Below are positions 1 to 5,886 of a stretch of DNA of 5,886 bases, piece after piece. The position numbers and the translations under genes are program-made. Origin of the DNA: Candidatus Krumholzibacteriia bacterium (GTDB lineage: Bacteria; Krumholzibacteriota; Krumholzibacteriia; Krumholzibacteriales; Krumholzibacteriaceae); contig JAQVGR010000127.1 in assembly GCA_028696635.1 (NCBI GenBank), positions 1 to 5,886 on the forward strand. The letters are read 5' to 3'. The notes under the pieces were generated by a model. It saw nothing but the letters and a program-made list of their open reading frames with translations, had not been told where the DNA came from and searched no databases. Position 1 is the first letter of the stretch. The number at the start of each line of letters is the position of its first letter.

Positions 1-2790
1 GACGTGCGCGGCAACACGGTGACCGGCGCCGGGGCGACCGCCGTGACGGCCCAGAACGGGATCCAGGTGTGGGCCGACCTTGCCACCGGCGAGGTCGACG
101 AGAACGTCGTCTCGGGGATCGGGTATGCGGGCACCGGCTGGGTTGCCACGAGCATCCTCAACTACTACGGCGACCTGGACTATGACGGCAACACGATCAC
201 GGACGCGCATCTCGGGATCTACAACATCGACGGCGCGGGCGTGATCGAGAACAACGAGGTCGAGGTCGAGCTGATCGGCGACTACTGCTACGGGATCGTC
301 GCCAGCGATCCTCCCGAGGCCAGGCCCTCGCCGTTCGGCGAGGAAGAGGCGCTCGGCGCCGCCGGCAGGGAGCTGCTCGGAGCCCCGCTCGCCGTGCTCG
401 ACGTCGACATCATCGGCAACACGGTGACGAACGTCGGCGCGACGGTCGCCGGGACGTACGGCATCGAGTGCGACGCCGGGTACGGGCCGAACGATCTCGA
501 CCTGACCATCATGTACAACACGGTCTGCAACTTCGAGGCGGCGATCGAGGTCTGGAACTGCCAGACCGGCTGCGACACCGGCGTCTTCACCAGCGTCGTC
601 GCCAACTACAACTACATCGGGTGCGGCAACACCTACGGGATTCGCTCCAACGCCGACTACCTCACCGTCGACGGCACCTACAACTGGTGGGGCGACGCGA
701 GCGGGCCGTACCATGCGACGCTCAACCCGGCCGGCACGGGCGACGATGTCTCCGACTACGTCGACTTCGACCCGTGGCTGGGCGCGCCGAGCCAGCTCAG
801 CGTGGTGCCTCCCTACGGCACGACGACCTGTCTCGACCCGATCACCTTCACCTTCTGGTTCGACCATGTCGGGACCGACGAGGTGCGCGGCGTCGACGTG
901 ACCTTCCAGGTCGACGGCGGCGTCGTGACAATCGGCAGCGTCGGGACGGATATCGTCGAGGGGACGTACCTGCCTGGAGTCGGATCGACGACCTTCTTCC
1001 CGCTCGACATGGGCGGGGGGGTCTACAGGGTCAGCACGGCGATCCTCGGCGGGACGACCGGCGCCACCGGCTCCGGCGACCTGTTCGCCGTCACCTTCAC
1101 GCCGGTCGCCGAGGGGCTCGGCGCGATCACGATAACGGACCTGAAGGTCCGCGACGTGAACAACGTGCCTCTGGCGGCTTCGATGGTCGGCGGCGAGGTT
1201 CGTGTCGACTGCAGCGGACCGACGATGGAGCCGATCGCGGAGGCGGAGGGCGTGTGCTACAACGTCGCTCCCGTCTTCAGCAACTTCGGCTTCGACGACG
1301 ACATGAACCTCGATCTGGCCGAATACCAGATCGACGCGGACGGCTGGGTGACGATATTCTCCGGCATCGACGCGGCCGAGTGGAACGATGACGGCTGGAC
1401 CCTGCCCGGGTTCGCCGGGCTCTCCGAGCTGAGCCACACCGTCTACTTCCGCGTCAAGGACGACGCGGGGAACCTCAACGACACCTACAGCTGGTCGTTC
1501 ATCAAGGACACCGTGCCGCCCGAGCCCCCGACGGGGTTCACGGCGATGCCGGGTCACAACAAGGTGCACCTGTCCTGGACCAACCCGGCCGGCGACGCGT
1601 CGTTCACCGGGGTGGAGATCAGGATGGTCGCCTGGGGTGACTACCCCGAGTACATCACGGCGCCCTCGTACCCGGCCGACCACACCGGTGGGACGCTGGT
1701 GACCCAGACGCCGCTCGAGGCGTATGACGACGATCCGCGCACGCCGCGCGACATCTACTACTACGCGGCGTTCTCCTACGACTGCGCGGGGAACTACTCG
1801 GTCCTCGGAACGGAGGCGACCGACCGGTCGACGAGCTACTGGCTCGGCGACATCGCCGGCGCGCCGTCGTGGGACGGCTACATCAACCTCAGCGACCTGT
1901 CCTTCTTCTCGAACACCTTCGGCGTCGCCGAGGGCGGCCCGGGATGGTTCAACGAGGCCGACATCGGCCCGACCGACGACTGGTCGCGGTTCGGGATCCC
2001 GGAGCCCGACGACGTGGTCGACTTCGAGGATCTGATGATCTTCTCGATGAACTACGGCAACGTCGATCCGGCGGGATTCGATCTCGTTCCCGCTGACCGC
2101 ACGCCGGAGAACCTCGCCGGAATGATCACCTTCGAGCTCGTTCCCGCCGCCGACGGCGGAACGACCGTCTCGGTCATGCTGAGCAGCCGCGCCGCGACGC
2201 TCAAGGGCGCGAGGCTGCTGATCGAAGCGGGCGAGGGGTGCGAGATCATCGGCGCGACGAAGGGCGAGGCCCTTGCCGCGCGCGGGGAGGCTTTCTTCGG
2301 AACGATCCCCTCGCACGGCGGCATTGAGGTCTGCGTCGCCGCGCTCGGCGTCGACAAGTCGCTCGTCGGTTCGGGCGAGATCGCGAGGATCCTCGTCAGG
2401 AGCTCCGGCGCGGTCAGCATCCGGCTGGTCGAGGCCGAGGTCAGGGATCTGGAGAACAGGGCGTTCGAGCTCGAGGGGACCGGCGGGTACCAGGGACCCG
2501 AGATCCCCGTCGCCGACGCGCTGGGACAGAACTTCCCGAACCCGTTCAACCCCGCCACGACCATCGCCTTCGACCTGGCGCGGCCCGCGGCGGTCAGGAT
2601 CGGGATCTTCGACGTCTCCGGGCGGCTCGTACGGACGCTGGTGGACGGCAACGTCCCGGCGGGACGGCACGAGATCCAGTGGAACGGTCTGAGCAATGCC
2701 GGCATCGGCGTGCCGAGCGGCATGTATTTCTACCGGATGTCGACATCCGAAGGGTTCAACGCGACCCGCAAGATGATCATGCTCCGGTAA
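1..2790 (+). CDS. Secreted multidomain surface protein (beta-helix, two cohesin-like modules, dockerin-like module, FlgD-like C-terminal tail), 5' partial
   Basis: The frame is open at the left edge, and no signal peptide follows the GTG at position 4, so the true start is upstream. Residues are numbered from that GTG. Residues 1-254 are parallel beta-helix coils rich in N-T-[VI]-T and G-I-[YEQR] turns, ending in YNWWGDASGP, a common closing motif of such helices. Residues 262-403 form a cohesin-like beta-sandwich, 404-503 an Ig-like region ending in VYFRVKDDAGN, and 505-607 a fibronectin III-like domain opened by VPPEPP. Residues 616-685 are dockerin-like, with two EF-hand-type halves, DGYINLSD and DDVVDFED. 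Residues 704-825 look like a second cohesin-like sandwich. Residues 836-928 are a FlgD-like Ig tail with NFPNPFNP, then GIFDVSGRLVRTL, SGMYFYR and a basic end (RKMIMLR), as in type IX-type sorting domains. No catalytic residues are recognisable, so adhesion or scaffolding is more likely than an assigned enzyme activity. Domain calls rest on sequence patterns, and the Ig boundary is approximate. Confidence 0.88.
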   Translation, partial: DVRGNTVTGAGATAVTAQNGIQVWADLATGEVDENVVSGIGYAGTGWVATSILNYYGDLDYDGNTITDAHLGIYNIDGAGVIENNEVEVELIGDYCYGIVASDPPEARPSPFGEEEALGAAGRELLGAPLAVLDVDIIGNTVTNVGATVAGTYGIECDAGYGPNDLDLTIMYNTVCNFEAAIEVWNCQTGCDTGVFTSVVANYNYIGCGNTYGIRSNADYLTVDGTYNWWGDASGPYHATLNPAGTGDDVSDYVDFDPWLGAPSQLSVVPPYGTTTCLDPITFTFWFDHVGTDEVRGVDVTFQVDGGVVTIGSVGTDIVEGTYLPGVGSTTFFPLDMGGGVYRVSTAILGGTTGATGSGDLFAVTFTPVAEGLGAITITDLKVRDVNNVPLAASMVGGEVRVDCSGPTMEPIAEAEGVCYNVAPVFSNFGFDDDMNLDLAEYQIDADGWVTIFSGIDAAEWNDDGWTLPGFAGLSELSHTVYFRVKDDAGNLNDTYSWSFIKDTVPPEPPTGFTAMPGHNKVHLSWTNPAGDASFTGVEIRMVAWGDYPEYITAPSYPADHTGGTLVTQTPLEAYDDDPRTPRDIYYYAAFSYDCAGNYSVLGTEATDRSTSYWLGDIAGAPSWDGYINLSDLSFFSNTFGVAEGGPGWFNEADIGPTDDWSRFGIPEPDDVVDFEDLMIFSMNYGNVDPAGFDLVPADRTPENLAGMITFELVPAADGGTTVSVMLSSRAATLKGARLLIEAGEGCEIIGATKGEALAARGEAFFGTIPSHGGIEVCVAALGVDKSLVGSGEIARILVRSSGAVSIRLVEAEVRDLENRAFELEGTGGYQGPEIPVADALGQNFPNPFNPATTIAFDLARPAAVRIGIFDVSGRLVRTLVDGNVPAGRHEIQWNGLSNAGIGVPSGMYFYRMSTSEGFNATRKMIMLR

Positions 2791-2803
2791 TCAGACACGG
2801 TCA

Positions 2804-2826
2804 GGGGGGCGGCCACGCCGCCCCCC
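2804..2826 (+). terminator. Strong GC hairpin after the first gene, without a U-tract
   Basis: GGGGGGCGG (2804-2812) and CCGCCCCCC (2818-2826) pair perfectly as a 9-bp stem around the 5-base loop CCACG, starting 14 bases after the stop codon. No run of T follows, so it does not fit the classical intrinsic terminator. It could be a U-less terminator, a transcript-end stabiliser, or an attenuator that lowers expression of the next gene relative to the large surface protein. Confidence 0.45.
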
Positions 2827-2845
2827 CGGCCAGTGTCCGGATGGG

Positions 2846-2852
2846 AGGGGAG
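2846..2852 (+). promoter_or_regulatory. Ribosome-binding site that selects the ATG at 2861
   Basis: The purine run AGGGGAG lies 8 bases before the ATG at 2861. It overlaps the in-frame GTG at 2852, which is therefore too close to use it. The spacing decides the start in favour of 2861. Confidence 0.6.
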
Positions 2853-2860
2853 TGGCAGGA

Positions 2861-3676
2861 ATGGTTCATGTTCGCTCGAGGGAGATCCATGTCGCGACGG
2901 CCGCGATCGCGCTCCTGCTGTGCGTCGCGGCCACGGCCGCGGCACAGCAGGTCTCGGTGTGGGTCGAGCCGGCCGAGACGCGGATCGCCCCCGGGGAGCG
3001 CTGCACCCTGTTCGTGCACGTCGACGACGGGGTCGATTCGCTGAGCTGCGCGGAGTCCTTCCTCCGCTTCGATACGGCGACGGTCTCGGTCGTCTCCGCG
3101 CGGCTGGGGCAGCTCTACCGGGCGTCGGCGTACCCGAAGTTCTTCGACTGGAGACTGACCGCTTCCGACATGGTTTCGGTGACGGCATGCGTGCTCGGGT
3201 ACCGATCGTACATCATCTCACCGGGGAGCCTGTTCGAGATCGTCTTCGAGGCGCTCGATATCGGGACGACCGACGTCGCGATCGACAGCGCGACGGTTCT
3301 CGACATCGACCGGTTCGAGCTCGACGAGACGATCGGGCAGCCGGGAAGGATCGTCGTCACCACGCAGACGGGAGGCGAGACGCCGCCGGGCGGGACGGGG
3401 CGGCTGTATAACTATCCAAACCCGTTCAATCCCTCGACCACCCTCGTGCTCGAGCTTCCGGGCGGGAATGCGGACGGCCGGGCGACCGAGGTCGGGATCT
3501 ATGACGCCGCCGGAAGGACGGTCTGCAGGTTGTTCCGCGGCGTCGCCGCGGGGCGCAGCGAGCTCCGGTGGGACGGGACGAACGACGAGGGAGCGGCCGT
3601 CGGCTCGGGATGCTACTTCGCCGTCTCGAGCACGGGCCCGCTGAGACTGGAACGCAAACTGATACTGATACGGTAA
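2861..3676 (+). CDS. Secreted cohesin-like protein with FlgD-like C-terminal sorting tail
   Basis: The product is 271 residues from ATG 2861. An in-frame GTG at 2852 would add three residues but overlaps the ribosome-binding site. Residues 1-29 form a signal peptide: basic start, hydrophobic core AAIALLLCVAATAAA, cleavage likely after AAA before QQ. Residues 30-167 are a beta-sandwich of cohesin type: a charged first strand (VSVWVEPAETRI), a strand pair around LFVHVDDGVDSL, then GSLFEIVFEALDIGTTDV, the usual late cohesin pattern of a hydrophobic strand followed by a G-T turn. A Gly/Pro/Thr-rich linker (168-181) leads to the tail, residues 182-271, with NYPNPFNP, VGIYDAAGRTV, ELRWDGTNDEG and a basic end RKLILIR. 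The tail matches in type that of the preceding gene, implying a shared export or anchoring route. It probably shares a transcript with its neighbours: 70 bases after the first gene and 15 before the next. Ligand unknown. Confidence 0.85.
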   Translation: MVHVRSREIHVATAAIALLLCVAATAAAQQVSVWVEPAETRIAPGERCTLFVHVDDGVDSLSCAESFLRFDTATVSVVSARLGQLYRASAYPKFFDWRLTASDMVSVTACVLGYRSYIISPGSLFEIVFEALDIGTTDVAIDSATVLDIDRFELDETIGQPGRIVVTTQTGGETPPGGTGRLYNYPNPFNPSTTLVLELPGGNADGRATEVGIYDAAGRTVCRLFRGVAAGRSELRWDGTNDEGAAVGSGCYFAVSSTGPLRLERKLILIR

Positions 3677-3691
3677 GACCGGGAGAACAGC

Positions 3692-4240
3692 ATGATCTTC
3701 TCTAAACGTCTCTTTTGGTTGAGCGCGGCATCGCTCCTTCTGACAGCCGCGGCGCCGGCCGGTGCGTCGGAGCTTCGCTTCTCGCCGGCCGACACGATGA
3801 TCACCTCGTTCGACGTATTTCCCGTGCATGTCGCGGTAGACGCCATCGCCGGTATCATGGGATACAACATCACAGCGACGATCACGGGGGACCCGTGCGT
3901 CCAGGTCCAGGATGTCGTCGAGGGGGGCCTTCCCGGCAGCGACGGCGATCCGACCTTCTTCCGTTGGCTCAACCCGGGGGATGCGGGCGCGGTGACGGTC
4001 AACGGATCGGTCCTCGGGACGACCGTCGACGGCCCTGGGATCCTCTTCACGATATATCTCAAGGCCCTGTGCCCCGGGACGGCGTGGGTCGATTTCGGTT
4101 ATTCCGATCTGAGGAACGGCGTGAACGTGAGCATTCCGCACGAATGCGCGGGGCCGGCCCGGATCGTCATCGACGAGGTGATCCCCGTCGACGAATCGTC
4201 CTGGGGGGCGGTGAAATCGCTGTTCAGGGCGACGCGGTGA
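3692..4240 (+). CDS. Secreted cohesin-like protein lacking the FlgD-like tail
   Basis: The product is 182 residues. ATG 3692 is preceded by GGGAGA at 3681-3686 with 5-base spacing. Residues 1-25 are a signal peptide (FSKR, then a hydrophobic core, then APAGAS with cleavage before ELRF). Residues 26-162 are a single cohesin-like beta-sandwich: FDVFPVHVAVDAIAGIMGYN is the typical strand pair with a Gly-Tyr turn, and GPGILFTIYLKALCPGTAWV is the typical late strand plus G-T turn. Cysteines at residues 69, 127 and 152 could allow one disulfide in the envelope. There is no N-P-F-N-P tail. The protein ends instead in a 22-residue segment, IDEVIPVDESSWGAVKSLFR plus ATR, which is amphipathic and basic at its end. 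The 15-base gap from the preceding gene indicates one operon. It may be a soluble or differently anchored partner of the two tailed proteins, but no ligand can be inferred. Confidence 0.83.
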   Translation: MIFSKRLFWLSAASLLLTAAAPAGASELRFSPADTMITSFDVFPVHVAVDAIAGIMGYNITATITGDPCVQVQDVVEGGLPGSDGDPTFFRWLNPGDAGAVTVNGSVLGTTVDGPGILFTIYLKALCPGTAWVDFGYSDLRNGVNVSIPHECAGPARIVIDEVIPVDESSWGAVKSLFRATR

Positions 4241-4268
4241 CCGTTCGATCACGGACCTCCCTTCCGTA

Positions 4269-4297
4269 TTGACCTTCCAGGGGTCATTTGCTAACTT
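4269..4297 (+). promoter_or_regulatory. Weak promoter candidate for the TPR gene, with an overlapping inverted repeat
   Basis: TTGACC (4269-4274) is a good -35 box. Seventeen bases later TAACTT (4292-4297) is a poor -10 match (three of six). The segment is clearly richer in A/T than its surroundings. An inverted repeat TGACC-N7-GGTCA (4270-4286) overlaps the -35 box. It could be an operator or the stem of a weak terminator for the preceding gene, since TTTG follows. A Bacteroidota-style TTTG (4287-4290) is also present without a clear partner. Confidence 0.25.
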
Positions 4298-4324
4298 GTC
4301 TATGCTGATTCGTCGAGCTGCCCC

Positions 4325-4346
4325 CTTCCCAGATGTGCCGGGAGGA
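4325..4346 (+). promoter_or_regulatory. Ribosome-binding site in a small hairpin; sets the TTG start at 4353
   Basis: GGGAGGA (4340-4346) is a near-ideal Shine-Dalgarno sequence, 6 bases before TTG 4353. CUUCCC (4325-4330) can pair with GGGAGG (4340-4345) in a continuous 6-bp stem with one G-U pair and a 9-base loop, which would cover the site. This suggests translation may be damped or conditional. Pairing is read by eye, without energy calculation. Confidence 0.45.
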
Positions 4347-4352
4347 ATTTCT

Positions 4353-5886
4353 TTGAACATCGACATCGCAAGGGCGTGGAGAGGTGTCTCCGCGATCTCC
4401 CTCGCAGCGCTGGCCGCCGCCCTGATCGCCGGCCCGTGCGCGGCGGGCGAGAGCGAGGATTTCCGGTTCGCGCAGCGCCTGCGGCGCGACAGGATGTTCG
4501 TGTCCGCCGCCGAGGAGTTCCTCAGGTTCGCCGAGCGGTATCCCTCGAGCACGCTCCGCCCGGAGGCGCTCTTCGAGGCGGGCGAATCGTGGATGGAAGG
4601 GGGGCGGGCCGGCGAGGCGCTCGACGTCTTCGAGCGGATGCTCGCCGAATACCCGAGCGACAAGAACGCATGCACGGCGCGATACTACCGCGGCACGATA
4701 TTCAAGGCGCTGAAGCGGTACCGCGAGGCGGCCGCCGAGCTGCTGCTCGTCCCCGAGCAGGGGGCGGCGTGCCCCGTCGAGGGGCTGGCCCTGCTCGAGG
4801 CGGGCGAGTGCCTCATCGCGGCGGGAGACCCGGGCGAGGCGGTGTCGATCCTGCGCCCGATCTGGCAGGGAGGGCGCTTCCCCGATCAGGCCGCGCGCGC
4901 CGGATACAGCCTCGCAGTCGCCCTGGCCGACGCGGGGCGCGACCTCGAGGCGGACGGCGTGCTCGGTGAGGTCGTCTCGAGGCATCCGAAATCCCCCGTG
5001 GCGGCGCTCGCCCTGATGCGCCTCGGAGACAGGGCGATGGAGGCCCGCAGGTTCCCCGACGCGCAGGGACACTTCCGCAGGGCGGTCGAGGGGTATCGGG
5101 AGGACTCGCTCAGGGAGCCGGCGATACGCAGGCTGATCGAGGCCTCGGCGGCGGCGGGAGACGACGTGGCCGTCATCGACCGGGCGGAGGAATACCTGCG
5201 GTCGTTCCCCGAGGCGCCCCGCCGCGGCGCCGTGTACCGGGCGGCGATCGAAGCCGCGCGGCGGCGCGGGGAGACCGGGCGCGTCCTCGCGATGATAGAC
5301 TCCTGGCGCTCGGAGAAGGCATTCGCCGACAGCACCGGAGAGGTCAGCGTGCTGCGCTCGCAGATCCTCCTCGAGGTGGGGAAGACCGGCGACGCCGCGC
5401 AGGAGCTCTCCGGCTTCCGCCGCGCCTGGCCGTCCTCGCCGCTGCTCGTCGACGCGCTCCTGCTCGAGGGAGAGCTGCTCGAGGCCTCGGGAAAGCCGGA
5501 CGAGGCGGCGCTGCGCTATTCGATAGCGCTGCTCGAGGGGGCCGCGGGGGAGCGCCGGCTCGGGACGCTCGAGCGGATCGCCGCCCTCTCGATATCGTCG
5601 CTCGCCGACACCTCGCGGGCCATCCGTCTCTGGGAGACGATCGCCGGCGAGGATCCCGGATCCGAGCGCGCGGAGGAGGCGCTCTGGCGCGCCGCCGCCG
5701 CTCGGGCCTCGTCGGGAGACCACGCCGGGGCAGCCCGCGCCTACCGCCGGATCGAGATCGACTATCCCGCCGGGCCCCGGCGGGACGAAGCGGCCCTGAG
5801 GGCCGATCGATACGAGCTCCTCGCGCGACCCGGCGGCGACGCCGCAGCGGATCTCGCGCGTCTGGCGGTCGACGAGCGGATCGCCC
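4353..5886 (+). CDS. Exported tetratricopeptide-repeat protein, 3' partial
   Basis: The frame is open for 511 codons and runs off the window. TTG at 4353 is chosen because GGAGGA lies 6 bases upstream. An in-frame GTG at 4335 has no ribosome-binding site. Residues 1-32 form a signal peptide (basic ARAWR, core VSAISLAALAAALIA, then GPCAAG). The cysteine has proline at -1, so a lipobox is unlikely and signal peptidase I cleavage after CAA is preferred. The rest is about ten degenerate TPR units from residue 37 onward. Clear ones are 71-103 (ALFEAGESWMEGGRAGEALD, then AEYPSD), 111-136, 147-175, 183-214, 217-248, 366-395 and 443-474 (ending in IEIDYPAGP). The E-x-[FY]-P-x-S/A-P turns resemble YbgF/BamD-style periplasmic TPR proteins. 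Such proteins scaffold envelope complexes, and no enzyme motif is seen. A gap of 112 bases and its own promoter candidate suggest a separate unit from the surface-protein genes. The C-terminal part is unknown. Confidence 0.87.
   Translation, partial: MNIDIARAWRGVSAISLAALAAALIAGPCAAGESEDFRFAQRLRRDRMFVSAAEEFLRFAERYPSSTLRPEALFEAGESWMEGGRAGEALDVFERMLAEYPSDKNACTARYYRGTIFKALKRYREAAAELLLVPEQGAACPVEGLALLEAGECLIAAGDPGEAVSILRPIWQGGRFPDQAARAGYSLAVALADAGRDLEADGVLGEVVSRHPKSPVAALALMRLGDRAMEARRFPDAQGHFRRAVEGYREDSLREPAIRRLIEASAAAGDDVAVIDRAEEYLRSFPEAPRRGAVYRAAIEAARRRGETGRVLAMIDSWRSEKAFADSTGEVSVLRSQILLEVGKTGDAAQELSGFRRAWPSSPLLVDALLLEGELLEASGKPDEAALRYSIALLEGAAGERRLGTLERIAALSISSLADTSRAIRLWETIAGEDPGSERAEEALWRAAAARASSGDHAGAARAYRRIEIDYPAGPRRDEAALRADRYELLARPGGDAAADLARLAVDERIA

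Noticed and set aside
4..6. GTG as the start codon of the first gene
   Set aside because: The upstream codon in frame is open, no ribosome-binding site can be seen and the protein begins inside beta-helix repeats without a signal peptide.
468..1391. Plus-strand frame of 307 codons inside the first gene
   Set aside because: Extremely Arg-rich with no domain pattern; it is a shifted reading of the cohesin-like and beta-helix coding region.
3659..3670. Tandem hexamer CTGATACTGATA at the end of the second gene
   Set aside because: It only encodes Leu-Ile-Leu-Ile of the conserved basic-hydrophobic tail end and is too short to be taken as a regulatory repeat.
4241..4267. Intrinsic terminator after the third gene
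   Set aside because: Only short competing stems (CCGT/ACGG and ACGGA/TCCGT) with no T run; not strong enough to call.
4431..4445. Lipobox in the TPR protein signal peptide (AGPC)
   Set aside because: Proline directly before the cysteine is poorly compatible with lipoprotein processing; signal peptidase I cleavage just after is more plausible.
3218..4675. Long minus-strand open frame of 485 codons
   Set aside because: It is Arg/Pro-rich, has no recognisable domain, and crosses three well-supported plus-strand genes with their signal peptides and gaps.
4376..4969. Plus-strand frame of 197 codons within the TPR gene
   Set aside because: Arg/Gly/Pro-rich shadow in another phase; the true phase from TTG 4353 has continuous TPR repeats.
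4284..5723. Long minus-strand open frame of 479 codons
   Set aside because: It mirrors the TPR gene; its composition is a GC-rich shadow, while the plus frame shows regular TPR units and a signal peptide.

Overview
The window is a high-GC bacterial segment with four plus-strand protein genes and almost no spare DNA. No RNA gene, mobile element or CRISPR array is visible. The style is that of the FCB superphylum: several secreted multidomain proteins, and two C-terminal FlgD-like Ig tails carrying the N-[FY]-P-N-P-F-N-P signature. High GC and this signature fit candidate phyla such as Krumholzibacteriota or Eisenbacteria. That placement is inference from style, not from a marker gene.

Layout. 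(1) Positions 1-2790 hold the 3' part of a very large secreted protein. It runs from a right-handed beta-helix through a cohesin-like module, an Ig-like/Fn3 linker, a dockerin-like EF-hand pair and a second cohesin-like module to a FlgD-like sorting tail. Its true start lies upstream of the window. (2) Positions 2791-2860 are a short gap with a perfect 9-bp GC hairpin. (3) Positions 2861-3676 encode a small secreted protein with one cohesin-like module and the same type of sorting tail. (4) Positions 3692-4240, only 15 bases later, encode a secreted cohesin-like protein without that tail. (5) Positions 4241-4352 are the only sizeable gap, with a weak promoter candidate, a small inverted repeat and a hairpin that covers the next ribosome-binding site. 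(6) From 4353 to the window end runs a TTG-started exported tetratricopeptide-repeat protein, truncated by the window edge.

The first three genes look like a co-oriented set of envelope or cell-surface proteins that share the cohesin-like fold: four such modules plus one dockerin-like module in about 4.2 kb. Two carry a tail typical of cargo anchored or exported through a type IX-like route. The TPR protein resembles periplasmic scaffolding or assembly proteins of the YbgF/BamD style. It may be a separate transcription unit. The long minus-strand open frames are GC-rich shadows of these genes.
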